The position numbers and the translations under genes are program-made. Positions 1-9,231 of a stretch of DNA of 64,000 nucleotides are shown in pieces (position 1 is the first letter of the stretch; the number at the start of each line of letters is the position of its first letter). Origin of the DNA: Metallococcus carri (GTDB lineage: Bacteria; Actinomycetota; Actinomycetes; Actinomycetales; Dermatophilaceae); the NCBI RefSeq assembly GCF_011440275.1, contig NZ_JAAOIV010000004.1, positions 62,001 through 126,000 on the forward strand, read 5' to 3'. The notes under the pieces are model-generated. The model was not told the DNA's origin and did no database searches. It saw only the letters and a list, made by a program, of their open reading frames with translations.

Positions 1-863
1 CCCTTGTCGAGGCCCTCGTCGGCGAGCTGGCGCAGGGTGTCACACCGGCCGGGGCTGGCTGCGTGCTCGGCGAGGACCGCCAGCATCGAGGGCAACAAGG
101 GCCGATGAGTGCACAGCGCGATCGGAGCGCCCGTGCCGAGGGCCCGGACGGTATGCCGGATCGCCTTGTCCGGGTGCCGCTCGAAGGTCTCCTCGGTGAG
201 CCCGTTCTTCCACCGTATGCCGACCTCGGCGGCCTCGGCATACGGCTCGATCGTCTGCGCGCACCGGCGGGACGGAGAGGAGACGAGCTCGCGGACGTCA
301 TACGCACGCAGCAGCGGGATCAGCCGACGGGCCCGGCGGTGACCGGCGAGGGTCAGCGGACGCTCGGTGTCCGGCCCGCGCCAGCGGCCACGGGAGTAGG
401 CCTCGGCGTGCCGCACCACGATGAGCGGCCACGAGCGCAGGTGAGCCTGCTCATGGGCTGCCTCGAGCGCCTGCAACTGCAGGACGTCTCGGTGATAGCT
501 GAGCCGGGCGCGCGCTCGGGCCGGGGACAGCCAGGCCACTTCGTCGATCTCGTGCTCCAGCTGGCCGTCGCCACCGGTCACCTCCGCCGCCCAGTAGCGC
601 ACCTCCTTGAGGTCGCCGCTGCGCAATGAGTTGACCGAGCGGGGCAATGGGATGCCCAGGCGGGGACGCAGCCCGGTCTCTTCCTGCACTTCCCGGACGG
701 CTGCGGTGACCCAGTCCTCTCCGGGGTCGAGCTTGCCCTTGGGCCACGACCAGTCGTCGTATTTGCCGCGGTGCACGAGCAGTACCTGCAGCTCGCCGCG
801 GCGGCGCCGCCACAACAGCGCACCCGCAGCCTGCACGGTGCGGGGCTCGCGCCCGGAGGTCAC
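1..863 (-). CDS. Nudix hydrolase fused to histidine phosphatase (MutT1-like), 3' end missing
   Basis: Partial gene whose C-terminus lies beyond the left edge; 287 codons are visible. A complete Nudix box spans residues 43-65 (G-x5-E-x7-REVQEETGL). A second domain begins with the histidine-phosphatase motif RHA at 151-153. This two-domain layout is that of mycobacterial MutT1, which hydrolyses 8-oxo-dGTP and diadenosine polyphosphates, so a role in nucleotide pool or Ap(n)A clean-up is inferred. The GTG start overlaps the ppk1 stop codon (GTGA), implying translational coupling to ppk1. Compared with about 317 residues for MutT1, roughly 30 residues are missing. Confidence 0.88.
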   Translation of the reverse strand, partial: MTSGREPRTVQAAGALLWRRRRGELQVLLVHRGKYDDWSWPKGKLDPGEDWVTAAVREVQEETGLRPRLGIPLPRSVNSLRSGDLKEVRYWAAEVTGGDGQLEHEIDEVAWLSPARARARLSYHRDVLQLQALEAAHEQAHLRSWPLIVVRHAEAYSRGRWRGPDTERPLTLAGHRRARRLIPLLRAYDVRELVSSPSRRCAQTIEPYAEAAEVGIRWKNGLTEETFERHPDKAIRHTVRALGTGAPIALCTHRPLLPSMLAVLAEHAASPGRCDTLRQLADEGLDK

Positions 864-3148
864 CGGCGGCGGGCCTTGCGGCGGCGCTGGGCGTAGGCCT
901 CGATCAGATCGGCCTGCAGGTCGTGTAGCGGCTGGCCGTCGGGACCGCGGTGGGTGCGCTGCCAGTGTCCGTCGCCGCGCAGGTGCCATGAGGCGACCTC
1001 CGCCGACATCGCCGCCCCGATCAGGTCGGCGAGCGCCTTGACGTGGTGGGGGTCGACGACTTGGACGAGCGCTTCGACCCGGCGGTCGAGGTTGCGGTGC
1101 ATCATGTCCGCGCTGCCGATGTAGACCACATCGGGCTGGCCCTCGATCGCGAACCGGAAGATCCGGGAGTGCTCAAGGAAGCGGCCGAGGATCGAGCGCA
1201 CCCGGATGTTGTCCGAGAGACCTTCGACGCCGGGGCGCAGCGCACAGATGCCACGCACCCAGATGTCGACCTGCACGCCCGCCTGCGACGCGGCATAGCA
1301 GGCGTCGATGATCTGCTCGTCGACGAGCGAGTTCACCTTGATCTGCACCACCGCCTGCTTGCCCTCACCGGCGGCGGTGATGCACTGCTGGATGTGGTTG
1401 ATCAGGCCGGTGCGGACCGACCGGGGAGCCACGAGCAACCGCTTGAAGCGGGCCCGGGGCGCCATACCGGACAGCTGGTTGAACAGGCGGGTGAGGTCCT
1501 CGCCGACCACCGGGTCGGTGGTGAGCAGACCGAGGTCTTCGTAGAGCCGGGCGGTCTTGGGGTTGTAGTTGCCGGTGCCGACATGGCAGTACCGCCGGAT
1601 CGTGTCGCCCTCCTGGCGGACCACCAGGCACAGCTTGGCGTGGGTCTTCAGGCCGACCAGGCCGTAGACCACGTGCACCCCCGAGCGCTCCAGCTTGCGC
1701 GCCCAGGTGATGTTGTTCTCCTCATCGAAGCGGGCCTTGATCTCCACCACGGCGAGCACCTGCTTGCCCGCATCGGCCGCCTCGATCAGCGCGTCGATGA
1801 TCGGGCTGTCACCGGAGGTGCGGTAGAGCGTCTGCTTGATCGCCAGCACCTGCGGGTCGGCCGCGGCCTGCTCGATGAAGGCCTGCACCGAGGTCGAGAA
1901 CGAGTCGTACGGGTGGTGCAGCAGCACGTCGTGACCGCGCATCTCGGCCAGGATGTCGGCCGGCTGCGACCGCTCGACCGGGGCGAGCGCCGGGTGGGTC
2001 TTGGCCACGAAGGGAGGCCACCGCACCTCGGTGCGGTCGAGATCGGCCACCAGGTTGAGCGCCCGCAGGTCCAGCGGCTCGGGCAACCGGTAGACCTCGG
2101 CGTTGTGCACACCCAGCTCGCGCACGAGCAGGTCGAGCGCGTGGTCGTCCATGTCGTCGGCGACCTCGAGGCGCACCGGCGGCCCGAAGCGGCGCCGGGT
2201 CAGCTCGCGTTCGAGCGCGGTGAGCAGGTTCTCCGCGTCGTCCTCCTCGACCTCGAGGTCCTCGTTGCGGGTGACCCGGAAGGTGTAGTGCTCGCGCACC
2301 TCCATGCCGGGGAAGAGCACCGAGAGGTTTTCGGCGATGACGTCCTCGATGGCGACGAAGCGGTCGTCATACAGCGCGTCCTCGTCCTCGTCGCTCTCCC
2401 GCGGCAACTCGATCAGCCGCGGCAGCAGCGGCGGCACCTTGACCCGGGCGAAATGCTCCCGCTCGGTCTTGGGGTTGATGAGCATGACCGCCAGGTTGAG
2501 CGACAGCCCGGAGATATAGGGGAAGGGGTGTGCCGGGTCGACCGCGAGCGGGGTCAGCACCGGGTAGATCCGGGTGAGGAAGAAGTCGTCGACATGCGCG
2601 CGCTCGGCGGCGGTGAGCTGGTCCATCCGCAGCAGCCGGATGCCCTCGTCCTCGAGTTCGCCCCGCAGCACATCCTGGAAGACCGCAGCGTGCTGGTCCA
2701 TCAGTTTGTGGGCGGCCCGGGAGATCTCATCGAGCACCTCGCGCGGCTCCAGGCCCGAGGCGGAGCGCACCGCGATGCCCGCGGCGATCCGGCGCTTCAG
2801 GCCCGCGACGCGCACCATGAAGAATTCGTCGAGATTGCCCGAGAAGATCGCCAGATAGCGGGCGCGCTCCAGCAGCGGCACCTCGGGATCGGTGGCGAGC
2901 TCCAGCACGCGCTCGTTGAACTGCAGCCAGGAGACCTCGCGGTCCAGAAAGCGGTCCTCGGGGAGGAAGACGTCCGAGGGCGACTCGGTCGGCTCGGTCC
3001 GCTGCGGAACGCGGATGAACCGGCCGTTGGCACCGCGGGCGCGTTCGGCCCGCCGTGACATGCGCGCGAGGGCGACATCGCTCGCAGTGGGGGCCGGCTG
3101 GTCTTCCGGGGTCGGGGCGGTCTCGTCGGTGCGCGCCTGCTCGGACAT
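860..3148 (-). CDS. ppk1: Polyphosphate kinase 1
   Basis: 762-residue PPK1, which reversibly transfers the ATP gamma-phosphate to polyphosphate. The N-terminal about 65 residues are a poorly conserved extension; the PPK core starts at [18 protein letters not shown]. The two catalytic histidines of the family are present: His503 in KTHAK (the autophosphorylated residue by alignment to E. coli His435) and His522 in CHVGTGNYN. The gene lies 4 bp downstream of mshD and overlaps the Nudix/phosphatase gene, so the three form one operon. The long open frame on the opposite strand (1043-3058) is a codon-bias shadow. Confidence 0.97.
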   Translation of the reverse strand: MSEQARTDETAPTPEDQPAPTASDVALARMSRRAERARGANGRFIRVPQRTEPTESPSDVFLPEDRFLDREVSWLQFNERVLELATDPEVPLLERARYLAIFSGNLDEFFMVRVAGLKRRIAAGIAVRSASGLEPREVLDEISRAAHKLMDQHAAVFQDVLRGELEDEGIRLLRMDQLTAAERAHVDDFFLTRIYPVLTPLAVDPAHPFPYISGLSLNLAVMLINPKTEREHFARVKVPPLLPRLIELPRESDEDEDALYDDRFVAIEDVIAENLSVLFPGMEVREHYTFRVTRNEDLEVEEDDAENLLTALERELTRRRFGPPVRLEVADDMDDHALDLLVRELGVHNAEVYRLPEPLDLRALNLVADLDRTEVRWPPFVAKTHPALAPVERSQPADILAEMRGHDVLLHHPYDSFSTSVQAFIEQAAADPQVLAIKQTLYRTSGDSPIIDALIEAADAGKQVLAVVEIKARFDEENNITWARKLERSGVHVVYGLVGLKTHAKLCLVVRQEGDTIRRYCHVGTGNYNPKTARLYEDLGLLTTDPVVGEDLTRLFNQLSGMAPRARFKRLLVAPRSVRTGLINHIQQCITAAGEGKQAVVQIKVNSLVDEQIIDACYAASQAGVQVDIWVRGICALRPGVEGLSDNIRVRSILGRFLEHSRIFRFAIEGQPDVVYIGSADMMHRNLDRRVEALVQVVDPHHVKALADLIGAAMSAEVASWHLRGDGHWQRTHRGPDGQPLHDLQADLIEAYAQRRRKARRR

Positions 3149-3152
3149 GGCT

Positions 3153-4037
3153 CTATGGTGTCAGGCTCGAGCCGGCGGCATACATGACATGGCGCTCACG
3201 CTCGGTGAACCCCTCGCGCCGGTAGGTCGCCAACGCGGGCGCGTTGTCGCCTTCGACGTAGAGCTCGATCTCGCGCACCCCGCGATCGCGCAGGTGCGCG
3301 AGCCCGATCCGGGTGACGAACCGCCCGAGTCCTCTGCCCTGGTATGCCGGGTCGACCGCCACGACGTAGACCTCGCCGACCCCGCTGCCCGGGTCGGCCA
3401 CCTTGGTCCAATGGCTCGCCGCGAGCGCCCCGGTGGCGTCGTCGCGCACGAGCAGCAGACCGGCCGGGTCGAACCACGGCTGGGCGATTCGCTGGTCCAG
3501 GTCGGCGCGGGTCAGCCGGCCCTGCTCCGGGTGGTGGGCGAAGGCGCGGGCGTTCACCGCGAGCCAGTCGTCGGCGTCCGCTTCGGTGAACGGACGCACC
3601 GAAAACCCTTCGGGCGCAACGGGATCCTCGATCGCAGGCACATCCCGCCGCGAGAGCACCAGCAGCGTGCGCACCGGCTGCAGCCCCGCCTTGGCGGCCA
3701 GCGCCCGAGCCGGTGGCAGGTCGCCGTGTGCCCAGCACCTCACCTCCGGCGCGGCCTCGCGCACCTCGCCCAGGAACTGCTCACCGAGGCCGGCGCGCCG
3801 CTCGTCCGGGTGCACCACGAGCTCGGCCCAGGCGCTCCCGTCGTCCTCGACGCGCAGGTGGGCGTAGGCCGCCATACCGCCGCGGGACCGCGGGGTCAGC
3901 CAGTGCGTGTCGTGCGGGTCGTCACCGGCCAGGGCGAGCAGGGTCGCTTCGGACAGGGGCGCGACCCCGTCGGCGTCTGCGGCGGTGGTGGCGAGCTCGC
4001 GGATCGCGGCGGCATCCTGCGGGGTGAGGGTCGGCAT
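3153..4037 (-). CDS. mshD: Mycothiol synthase
   Basis: Two tandem GNAT domains in 294 residues, the usual length for MshD, which acetylates Cys-GlcN-Ins with acetyl-CoA in the last step of mycothiol synthesis. The acetyl-CoA loop of the C-terminal domain is visible as [14 protein letters not shown]; the N-terminal domain has a degenerate version, [10 protein letters not shown]. The frame stays open upstream of [10 protein letters not shown], but I chose the ATG at 4037 because it fits family length and clears glnR by 22 bp. The glnR-mshD order is the same as Rv0818-Rv0819 in M. tuberculosis, which supports the call. Confidence 0.93.
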   Translation of the reverse strand: MPTLTPQDAAAIRELATTAADADGVAPLSEATLLALAGDDPHDTHWLTPRSRGGMAAYAHLRVEDDGSAWAELVVHPDERRAGLGEQFLGEVREAAPEVRCWAHGDLPPARALAAKAGLQPVRTLLVLSRRDVPAIEDPVAPEGFSVRPFTEADADDWLAVNARAFAHHPEQGRLTRADLDQRIAQPWFDPAGLLLVRDDATGALAASHWTKVADPGSGVGEVYVVAVDPAYQGRGLGRFVTRIGLAHLRDRGVREIELYVEGDNAPALATYRREGFTERERHVMYAAGSSLTP

Positions 4038-4059
4038 ACGCCCGATTGTTGCGGACGGG

Positions 4060-4794
4060 TCATTCACTGGCGCTGGGCGCGGGCTCCTCGCCGGCTTCCT
4101 CGCGCAGCTGACGCAGTTCGTGCGGGCCGATGAAGCGGTAGCCGACATTGCGGACGGTGCCGATCAGCGACTCGTTGTCCGGCCCGAGTTTCGCGCGCAA
4201 CCGGCGCACGTGGACGTCCACCGTGCGGGTGCCGCCGAAGTAGTCGTATCCCCACACCTCCTGCAGCAGCTGGGCGCGGGTGAGGACCCGGCCGTGATGC
4301 TGGGCGAGATGCTTGAGCAGCTCGAACTCCTTGTAGGTCAGGTCGAGCAGCCGCCCGCCGATGCGCGCGGTGTAGGCGTGTTCGTCGATGACGAGGTCGC
4401 CGACCACGGTCTTGGAGGCATCGGCGTCGTCCTCGTCGACCACGTCGATCCGGCTCATCGCGAGGCGCAGCCGGGCTTCGACCTCGGCCGGGCCGGCGGT
4501 CTCGAGCAGCACGTCGTCGAGTTGCCACTCCGCGGTGAGCGCCGCCAGGCCGCCCTCGGTGAAGATGGCGAGCAGCGGCACCGACATACCGGACGCGCGC
4601 AGCAGGCGGGACAGGCTGCGGGCACCCGCCAGGTCCCGGCGGGCGTCGAGCAAAATGGCGTCGGTCTCCGGCGGGTCGACCAGCGCGTCGAACTCCGGGG
4701 GCAGCACCTTGACCCGGTGACCGAGCAGCGCGAGCGCAGGCAGCACCTCGACGCTCGCACCGCGAGCACCGGTGAGCAGCAGCAGCCGAGCCAT
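4060..4794 (-). CDS. glnR: GlnR, orphan OmpR-type nitrogen regulator
   Basis: 244 residues: an atypical receiver domain (1 to about 110), a linker, and an OmpR/PhoB winged helix (about 130-230, with [23 protein letters not shown] and the [13 protein letters not shown] recognition region). The receiver lacks the acidic pair of canonical receivers after beta-1 (it reads [12 protein letters not shown]), although an aspartate is kept in AILLDARRD. No histidine kinase is adjacent. Both traits, and the mshD neighbour, match actinobacterial GlnR, which controls ammonium assimilation genes independently of aspartyl phosphorylation. It is transcribed away from the sulfur-carrier gene. Confidence 0.9.
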   Translation of the reverse strand: MARLLLLTGARGASVEVLPALALLGHRVKVLPPEFDALVDPPETDAILLDARRDLAGARSLSRLLRASGMSVPLLAIFTEGGLAALTAEWQLDDVLLETAGPAEVEARLRLAMSRIDVVDEDDADASKTVVGDLVIDEHAYTARIGGRLLDLTYKEFELLKHLAQHHGRVLTRAQLLQEVWGYDYFGGTRTVDVHVRRLRAKLGPDNESLIGTVRNVGYRFIGPHELRQLREEAGEEPAPSASE

Positions 4795-4825
4795 GACAGA
4801 GCAGGATACGGTCGCCGGTAGGTGA

Positions 4826-4849
4826 CAGGTAGGTGTTCTGCACTACCTG
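4826..4849. promoter_or_regulatory. Perfect inverted repeat between glnR and the sulfur-carrier gene
   Basis: CAGGTAG and CTACCTG flank a 10-bp spacer (perfect 7-bp arms). The left arm belongs to a direct repeat (GGTAGGTGACAGGTAGGTG, from 4817), so up to three GGTAGG-type half-sites lie in the 74-bp divergent intergenic region. This is the form of an operator for a dimeric regulator. It does not match the known GlnR box, so the regulator is unknown. Confidence 0.45.
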
Positions 4850-4868
4850 AGACGCCGACGAGGAGAGG

Positions 4869-5108
4869 ATGGCGATGCCGATCGTGCGTTATTGGGCCGG
4901 TGCGCAGGAGGCCGCCGGCGTCGCCGAGGAAGAAGTCGACGCGGGCACGGTGGCGCAGGCCACCGCCGCGGTGGCCCAGGCCCACCCGGCCCTCGAGCCC
5001 ATCTTGCGGCGGAGTGCGCTGCTGCTCGACGGCCGCCGGGTGCACGGCGAGGAGGCCCTGCCCTCGGGCGGCGTGCTGGAGGTGCTCCCGCCCTTCGCGG
5101 GTGGGTAG
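4869..5108 (+). CDS. MoaD/ThiS-family sulfur carrier protein
   Basis: A 79-residue ubiquitin-fold protein ending in FAGG. The C-terminal Gly-Gly is the residue pair that is adenylated and thiocarboxylated in ThiS and MoaD. No thiG, moaE or E1-like partner is adjacent, so whether it serves thiamine, molybdopterin or cysteine synthesis cannot be decided here. Start ATG 4869 follows GAGGAG. It is divergent from glnR, and the membrane-protein gene begins 7 bp after its stop. Confidence 0.8.
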   Translation: MAMPIVRYWAGAQEAAGVAEEEVDAGTVAQATAAVAQAHPALEPILRRSALLLDGRRVHGEEALPSGGVLEVLPPFAGG

Positions 5109-5115
5109 TGCAAGG

Positions 5116-5904
5116 ATGAGGCCCGTGCGACATGGGCCCGACGACGACCCCTCACGGCGTCAGTTCTCGGCGTTGTCGCTGGTCGCCACGCTGGTATCCG
5201 CCGGCCTGATCGCCCTCGGGACGTATGCCGAGGACCTCACCCTCACGCTCGCCCTGGTGGTCTGCGGTGCCGCGCTGGCCTGGGGCTGGCCGGTGCTGAC
5301 CGACGCACCATCGCCTCGCGGCAGCTCGTGGGTGCTCACCGTCGGTGTGGCAGCGGTGGGGATCGTCACGATGACCGCCCGCGACCAAGGTGGCCCGCGC
5401 TGGCTGGCGTCGGCGCTCGCGATCGGGCTGGCGGTGGCGTTCTTGCACGAATTGCTGCGCCCACCGCCTCGGGCCCGGCTGGTTGCTTCGATCTCCTCGG
5501 CGGCGCTCGGCCTGATTGTGCTGGGTGGCGGCAGCTTCTATCTCGAGTCGCTCGTCGACTTCGCCGGGCGCCGGGTGGTGCTCGCCGCGCTGGCCGGCGT
5601 CGCCCTCGGTGCCGTGGCCGACGCAGCGCTGCACCGCAGTCGCGGACTGGCCGAATGGGCGCTGCCGATCGGGCTGGTGCTCGGCGGGGCGGCCGGCTTC
5701 GGCATCGCCCAGGCGACCGGGGTGCAGTGGAATGTCGTGCTGGTCGCCGCGATGGCCGCCGCCGCGGTCGGGCATGGCGTGCGCTGGCTGCTCGGCTCGC
5801 TGCCGGGGGCGGTGGAGGCACCGGCAGCGATCGCGCTCGGTGTCGGCCCCGTGCTGCTCGCCGGGATCGTCCCGTATGCCGCCCTCTGGGTCTTTGTGCG
5901 CTGA
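5116..5904 (+). CDS. Integral membrane protein of unknown function
   Basis: 262 residues, almost wholly hydrophobic after a charged N-terminus (MRPVRHGPDDDPSRRQ). About seven or eight membrane spans can be drawn, for example around LSLVATLVSAGLIALG, LTLALVVCGAALAWGW and VLTVGVAAVGIVTM, with a last span near the C-terminus. I do not recognise a family motif. It follows the sulfur-carrier gene by 7 bp and is probably co-transcribed. The frame is open further upstream, but the ATG at 5116 is the first start after the preceding stop codon. It converges on the nitrobindin gene. Confidence 0.7.
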   Translation: MRPVRHGPDDDPSRRQFSALSLVATLVSAGLIALGTYAEDLTLTLALVVCGAALAWGWPVLTDAPSPRGSSWVLTVGVAAVGIVTMTARDQGGPRWLASALAIGLAVAFLHELLRPPPRARLVASISSAALGLIVLGGGSFYLESLVDFAGRRVVLAALAGVALGAVADAALHRSRGLAEWALPIGLVLGGAAGFGIAQATGVQWNVVLVAAMAAAAVGHGVRWLLGSLPGAVEAPAAIALGVGPVLLAGIVPYAALWVFVR

Positions 5905-5914
5905 CCGCTCGCCG

Positions 5915-6430
5915 TCAGGGCGTGATCGTCGGCGGCCCGACCTTCTTCAGCTCGGCCGAGACGTGGCTCTGCAGCGGCTCGCCCATCGCGGCCATGTCCA
6001 TCGCCCACATCAGGTTGGAGTTGACATAGCCGTACATCCGCGCGCCCGCCGCATAGTCCTTGGCCTGGGGGCTGCGGATCACCCCGTCGGTCCGCAACTC
6101 GATCTTGGCCGGTGAGGTGCGCCCGTAATACATCTCGACGATGCCCGTCGGGTGGGTGAGCAGGAACTCCACCTCGTTGTCCGGCAACGGCCGCCAGAAG
6201 CCGAGCTCGGTCGCGAGCGGGCGCACCTTGTTGCCCTCGGCGTCGAGCAGCCACGACCGGCTGTGCCACTCCAGGAACGGCCGGCCGTCGTGGAAGCACT
6301 CGATCTCCTGGCCGAAGTTGGCCGACTCGATGGTCGGATAGCCGACCACGCCGGCGCCTTCCCAGCGCCCGATCAGCCAGGCGATCGGGGCCAGCTCGCG
6401 CGGCATGTCCAGGTCGAGTTCGAACGGCAT
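5915..6430 (-). CDS. Nitrobindin-family heme-binding beta-barrel protein
   Basis: 171 residues with the family signature G-x-W-x-G-x-G at residues 21-27 (GRWEGAG) and a C-terminal histidine, His156 in PLQSHVSAEL, at the position of the proximal heme ligand of mycobacterial Rv2717c (His155). Nitrobindins are ten-stranded FABP-like barrels that bind ferric heme and handle NO or peroxynitrite. The reaction here is inferred from the family. The gene stands alone between a convergent membrane protein and an LCP gene in the same direction 27 bp upstream, so it may be co-transcribed with the latter. Confidence 0.85.
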   Translation of the reverse strand: MPFELDLDMPRELAPIAWLIGRWEGAGVVGYPTIESANFGQEIECFHDGRPFLEWHSRSWLLDAEGNKVRPLATELGFWRPLPDNEVEFLLTHPTGIVEMYYGRTSPAKIELRTDGVIRSPQAKDYAAGARMYGYVNSNLMWAMDMAAMGEPLQSHVSAELKKVGPPTITP

Positions 6431-6457
6431 AAGCGTGCAGTCCTCCTGCGGAGTCGG

Positions 6458-7567
6458 TCAGTTGACGGTATTGGTCTGGCCCTCGTAGCCGGAGAAGTCG
6501 TCGTTGTAGAGGGCCTTGCCGAGTGCGGCGATCGCCGGCTCGTCGGGCAGGTCGACGTCGCCGACACCCGGGATGCTCTTGAACCCGGTGTAGGGCGTTG
6601 TGTAGAAGCTCATGTTGGACGTGCGCAGGTTGCGCATCTGGAAGCCGAGGTTGCCGAGGGCCGAGGTGGACCAGCCCTGGTCGACGGTGAAGTTCTTGTC
6701 GGCGGTGAGGTCGTCGACGATGTTGACGACATTGACCGGGTTGGCCAGCGTGCCCTTCTTCAGCGTCTTGGCCATCACCGCCTGGATCCAGGCCTGCTGG
6801 TTGACCCCGCGGTCGATGTCACCACGAGCCAGCTGGTGCCGCTCGCGGACGAAACCCAAGGCCTGCTTGCCGTTCATGTGCTGCCAGCCGGCCTTCCAGC
6901 AACCGAAGTCGCCCTCGCAATAGGGCTGTCGCACATACAGATCCACCCCGCCGACCTGGTCGGTCAGCTTGGCGAAGCCTTGGAAGCCGATGACCGCCGC
7001 ATTGTCGATGTGGATGCCGAAGAGGTTTTGCAGGGTCTGCACCAGCAGCGGCACCCCGCCATACGCGAAGGCGGCGTTGACCTTGTTCTTGCCGTGGCCG
7101 GGGATCGAGACGTAGAGGTCGCGCGGCACGTGGATGACCTGCACGGTCTGCTTGTTCTTGTCGATGTGCACCAGCTGGATGACGTCCGAGCGGGCGTTGT
7201 CGTTCATGTTCGTGACATCGCGCGAGTCCGAGCCGAGCAACAAGATGTTCTGCGCGTCGCCGGCCTTCGGGTTGCGGGTGGGATCGCCCGCGGACGACGA
7301 CGGCAGCAGCGCGGACCGCTGGATCTGCTTGTCGAACTTCAGGTAGAGGAAGGCCGCGAAACCACCGGCGACCAGGGCGGCGATGACGGCCATCGTGAGC
7401 AGCGTGAGGCAGCCGACCTTGAGGCAGCCGGGCTTTTGGCGGCCCTCATCGCCCTCGCTGCCGTCAGCCAGGGCCGTGTCGTCGGCATCAGCCGCAGCGG
7501 TGTCGGCAGCCTGCTCCTGGGCTCGGCGTTCGGCGCGGCTGGTCGGGATGTCGTCCTCGGGCGGCAT
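6458..7567 (-). CDS. LytR-CpsA-Psr (LCP) family cell-wall glycopolymer ligase
   Basis: 369 residues: an acidic cytoplasmic N-terminus (1 to about 45), one membrane span (about 50-75, LTLLTMAVIAALVAGGFAAF) and an extracellular LCP domain. LCP hallmarks are visible: NILLLGSDSRD, ARSDVIQLVHID, a VIHVPRDLYVSIPG segment (active-site Arg), and GFVRERHQLARGDIDRGVNQQ. The family transfers undecaprenyl-linked glycopolymers such as teichoic acid or arabinogalactan onto peptidoglycan. The exact polymer is not deducible. It is divergent from ygfZ. Confidence 0.92.
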   Translation of the reverse strand: MPPEDDIPTSRAERRAQEQAADTAAADADDTALADGSEGDEGRQKPGCLKVGCLTLLTMAVIAALVAGGFAAFLYLKFDKQIQRSALLPSSSAGDPTRNPKAGDAQNILLLGSDSRDVTNMNDNARSDVIQLVHIDKNKQTVQVIHVPRDLYVSIPGHGKNKVNAAFAYGGVPLLVQTLQNLFGIHIDNAAVIGFQGFAKLTDQVGGVDLYVRQPYCEGDFGCWKAGWQHMNGKQALGFVRERHQLARGDIDRGVNQQAWIQAVMAKTLKKGTLANPVNVVNIVDDLTADKNFTVDQGWSTSALGNLGFQMRNLRTSNMSFYTTPYTGFKSIPGVGDVDLPDEPAIAALGKALYNDDFSGYEGQTNTVN

Positions 7568-7644
7568 ACGGGGAGTGTAGGCGGACCGCCTTTGCGGACC
7601 GCCCGGCTTGGGGGCGCGGCGGCGAGGCGACGTAGCCTGGAGCG

Positions 7645-8688
7645 GTGACCGATGTGGTGGCGTCCAGCCTGCTCAGCACTCCCGGCGCGGTCCAAGGCGA
7701 GGGCCTGGATGCGGGCGTGGCGATGCACTACGGCGACCCGATGCGCGAGCAGCGACAGTTGCTCGCGGGGGAGGCCCTGGTCGACCTGTCGCACCGCGGC
7801 GTCGTGCAGGTCACCGGGCCCGACCGGTTGAGCTGGCTGCACTCGATCACCACCCAGCAACTGACTGGCCTGCCCGCCTGGACCTCGGCGGAGTCGCTGG
7901 TGCTCAGCCCGCATGGTCACATCGAGCACGCGCTGCACCTCGTCGACGACGGTGACGACACCACCTGGATCACCGTCGAGCCGACCTCGGCTCCCGCGCT
8001 GGTCGCCTGGCTGGACTCGATGCGGTTCATGCTGCGGGTCGAGGTGCGCGATGTCTCCGAGGCGTATGCCGTCCTCGGCGAGCCTCGCGCGGGAGAGACC
8101 AGTGACGCTGAGCAGGCTCTGGGCGCGGTCGCGTGGGTGGACCCGTGGCCGGCGCTGGGGGCGGACACCGCGACATACAGCGAGATCGACCTGCACCCGG
8201 CGACCGGGCGCGCCTGGCGCGAACTCATCGTGCCGCGCGAGCGGCTCACCGAGGCGGTGACCGGGCGACCGCTGGCGGGCACCTGGGCGGCGGAGGCGGA
8301 GCGGATCGCCGCCTGGCGCCCGCGCAACCTGGTCGACACCGACCACCGCACCATCCCGCACGAACTCGACTGGCTGCGCACCGCGGTGCACCTGCACAAG
8401 GGCTGCTATCGCGGGCAGGAGACCATCGCCCGCGTGCATAACCTGGGCCGCCCACCGCGGCGGGTGGTGTTCTTGCACCTCGACGGCTCCGGCCACACGC
8501 TGCCCCCGCTCGGTGCGCCGGTGAGTGTGCCGGGTGTGGAGCGTCCCGTGGGACGGCTTACCTCGGTGGCCCGCCACCACGAAGACGGCCCGATCGGCCT
8601 GGCCGTGGTCAAGCGCAACACTCCGGCCGACGTCGATCTGTCGATCGACGGCATCGCCGCCGCCCAAACGGTGATCGTCACTCCGTAG
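7645..8688 (+). CDS. ygfZ: Folate-binding protein YgfZ/GcvT-like
   Basis: 347 residues with the YgfZ signature K-G-C-Y-x-G-Q-E at residues 252-259 (Cys254). YgfZ proteins are paralogues of the glycine-cleavage T-protein; they bind tetrahydrofolate and support certain Fe-S enzymes. The GcvT-like start is also clear (LVDLSHRGVVQVTGPDRLSWLHS). The GTG start at 7645 is the only one that fits the N-terminus of the family. A 19-bp-period repeat array begins 11 bp after its stop codon. Confidence 0.93.
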   Translation: MTDVVASSLLSTPGAVQGEGLDAGVAMHYGDPMREQRQLLAGEALVDLSHRGVVQVTGPDRLSWLHSITTQQLTGLPAWTSAESLVLSPHGHIEHALHLVDDGDDTTWITVEPTSAPALVAWLDSMRFMLRVEVRDVSEAYAVLGEPRAGETSDAEQALGAVAWVDPWPALGADTATYSEIDLHPATGRAWRELIVPRERLTEAVTGRPLAGTWAAEAERIAAWRPRNLVDTDHRTIPHELDWLRTAVHLHKGCYRGQETIARVHNLGRPPRRVVFLHLDGSGHTLPPLGAPVSVPGVERPVGRLTSVARHHEDGPIGLAVVKRNTPADVDLSIDGIAAAQTVIVTP

Positions 8689-8699
8689 TCGTGCTCGGC

Positions 8700-8804
8700 C
8701 TGCATGCGGGCGCATCACTTGCATGCGGTCGTGGCACTGGCATGCGCTGATCACCGCATGCGAGTGGGACCAGCGCATGTATGTGGGACCGGTGCATGCA
8801 TGTG
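8700..8804. repeat. GCATGC-core array, 19-bp period, two arms
   Basis: Six GCATGC-like cores start at 8702, 8721, 8740, 8756, 8775 and 8794. Steps are 19, 19, 16, 19 and 19 bp. The first three cores are read as CACTTGCATGCGG-like units and the last three as the reverse complement (CGCATGCGAGTG, CGCATGTATGTG, TGCATGCATGTG), so the 16-bp step is the centre of symmetry. A second copy with the same steps lies at 44625-44694. Function unknown. It sits in the spacer between ygfZ and the XRE regulator. Confidence 0.85.
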
Positions 8805-8834
8805 ACGAGCCTCACGCTTGCTGGGGCTTGCATC

Positions 8835-8854
8835 GTGCTAACTGCAGCTAGCAC
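8835..8854. promoter_or_regulatory. Near-perfect palindrome upstream of the XRE regulator
   Basis: GTGCTAACTGCAGCTAGCAC pairs 9 of 10 positions and ends 9 bp before the regulator's ATG. A possible promoter overlaps it (TTGCAT at 8828-8833 and CACTAT at 8852-8857, spaced 18 bp). The placement suggests autoregulation by the downstream XRE protein; this is inference. Confidence 0.55.
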
Positions 8855-8863
8855 TATGGGGAC

Positions 8864-9208
8864 ATGAGCCCGAACCCCGTGACCGACCTCGGCGGCTACC
8901 TCAAGGAGCAGCGCGAGCAGGCCGAGCTGTCCTTGCGGCAGCTGGCCGAGCGATCGGGGATCAGCAATCCCTATCTGTCTCAGATCGAGCGGGGGTTGAA
9001 GAAGCCGAGCGCGGAGATCCTCCAGGCCCTGGCCAAGGGACTGCGGATCTCGGCCGAACAGCTCTACGTCCGTGCCGGCATCTTGGACGCGACCGTGGAC
9101 GGCGAGATCGTCCCCGACACCCGTCGGGTGATCAACGCCGACCCACTCCTCACGGCCAAGCAGCGCAAGGTGCTGATCGACCTCTACGACAGCTACATCG
9201 AGGACTGA
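8864..9208 (+). CDS. XRE-family helix-turn-helix regulator
   Basis: 114 residues. The HTH occupies about residues 8-65 (LGGYLKEQREQAELSLRQLA, then SGISNPYLSQIERGLKKPSAEILQALAKGL). The C-terminus (NADPLLTAKQRKVLIDLYDSYIED) resembles the short tail of mycobacterial Rv0474. It is followed 23 bp later by an HbhA-like gene, exactly as Rv0474 precedes hbhA (Rv0475), so it probably controls the pair through the palindrome just upstream. Confidence 0.88.
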   Translation: MSPNPVTDLGGYLKEQREQAELSLRQLAERSGISNPYLSQIERGLKKPSAEILQALAKGLRISAEQLYVRAGILDATVDGEIVPDTRRVINADPLLTAKQRKVLIDLYDSYIED

Positions 9209-9231
9209 CAACCCCAACGAAAGGAGCGGCC

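Noticed and set aside
1043-3058. 671-codon open frame opposite ppk1
   Set aside because: High-G+C antisense shadow; the sequence has no recognisable domain and the opposite strand is a complete PPK1.
4826-4849. GlnR binding box
   Set aside because: The CAGGTAG dyad does not fit the known gTnAC-n6-GaAAC-type GlnR pattern.
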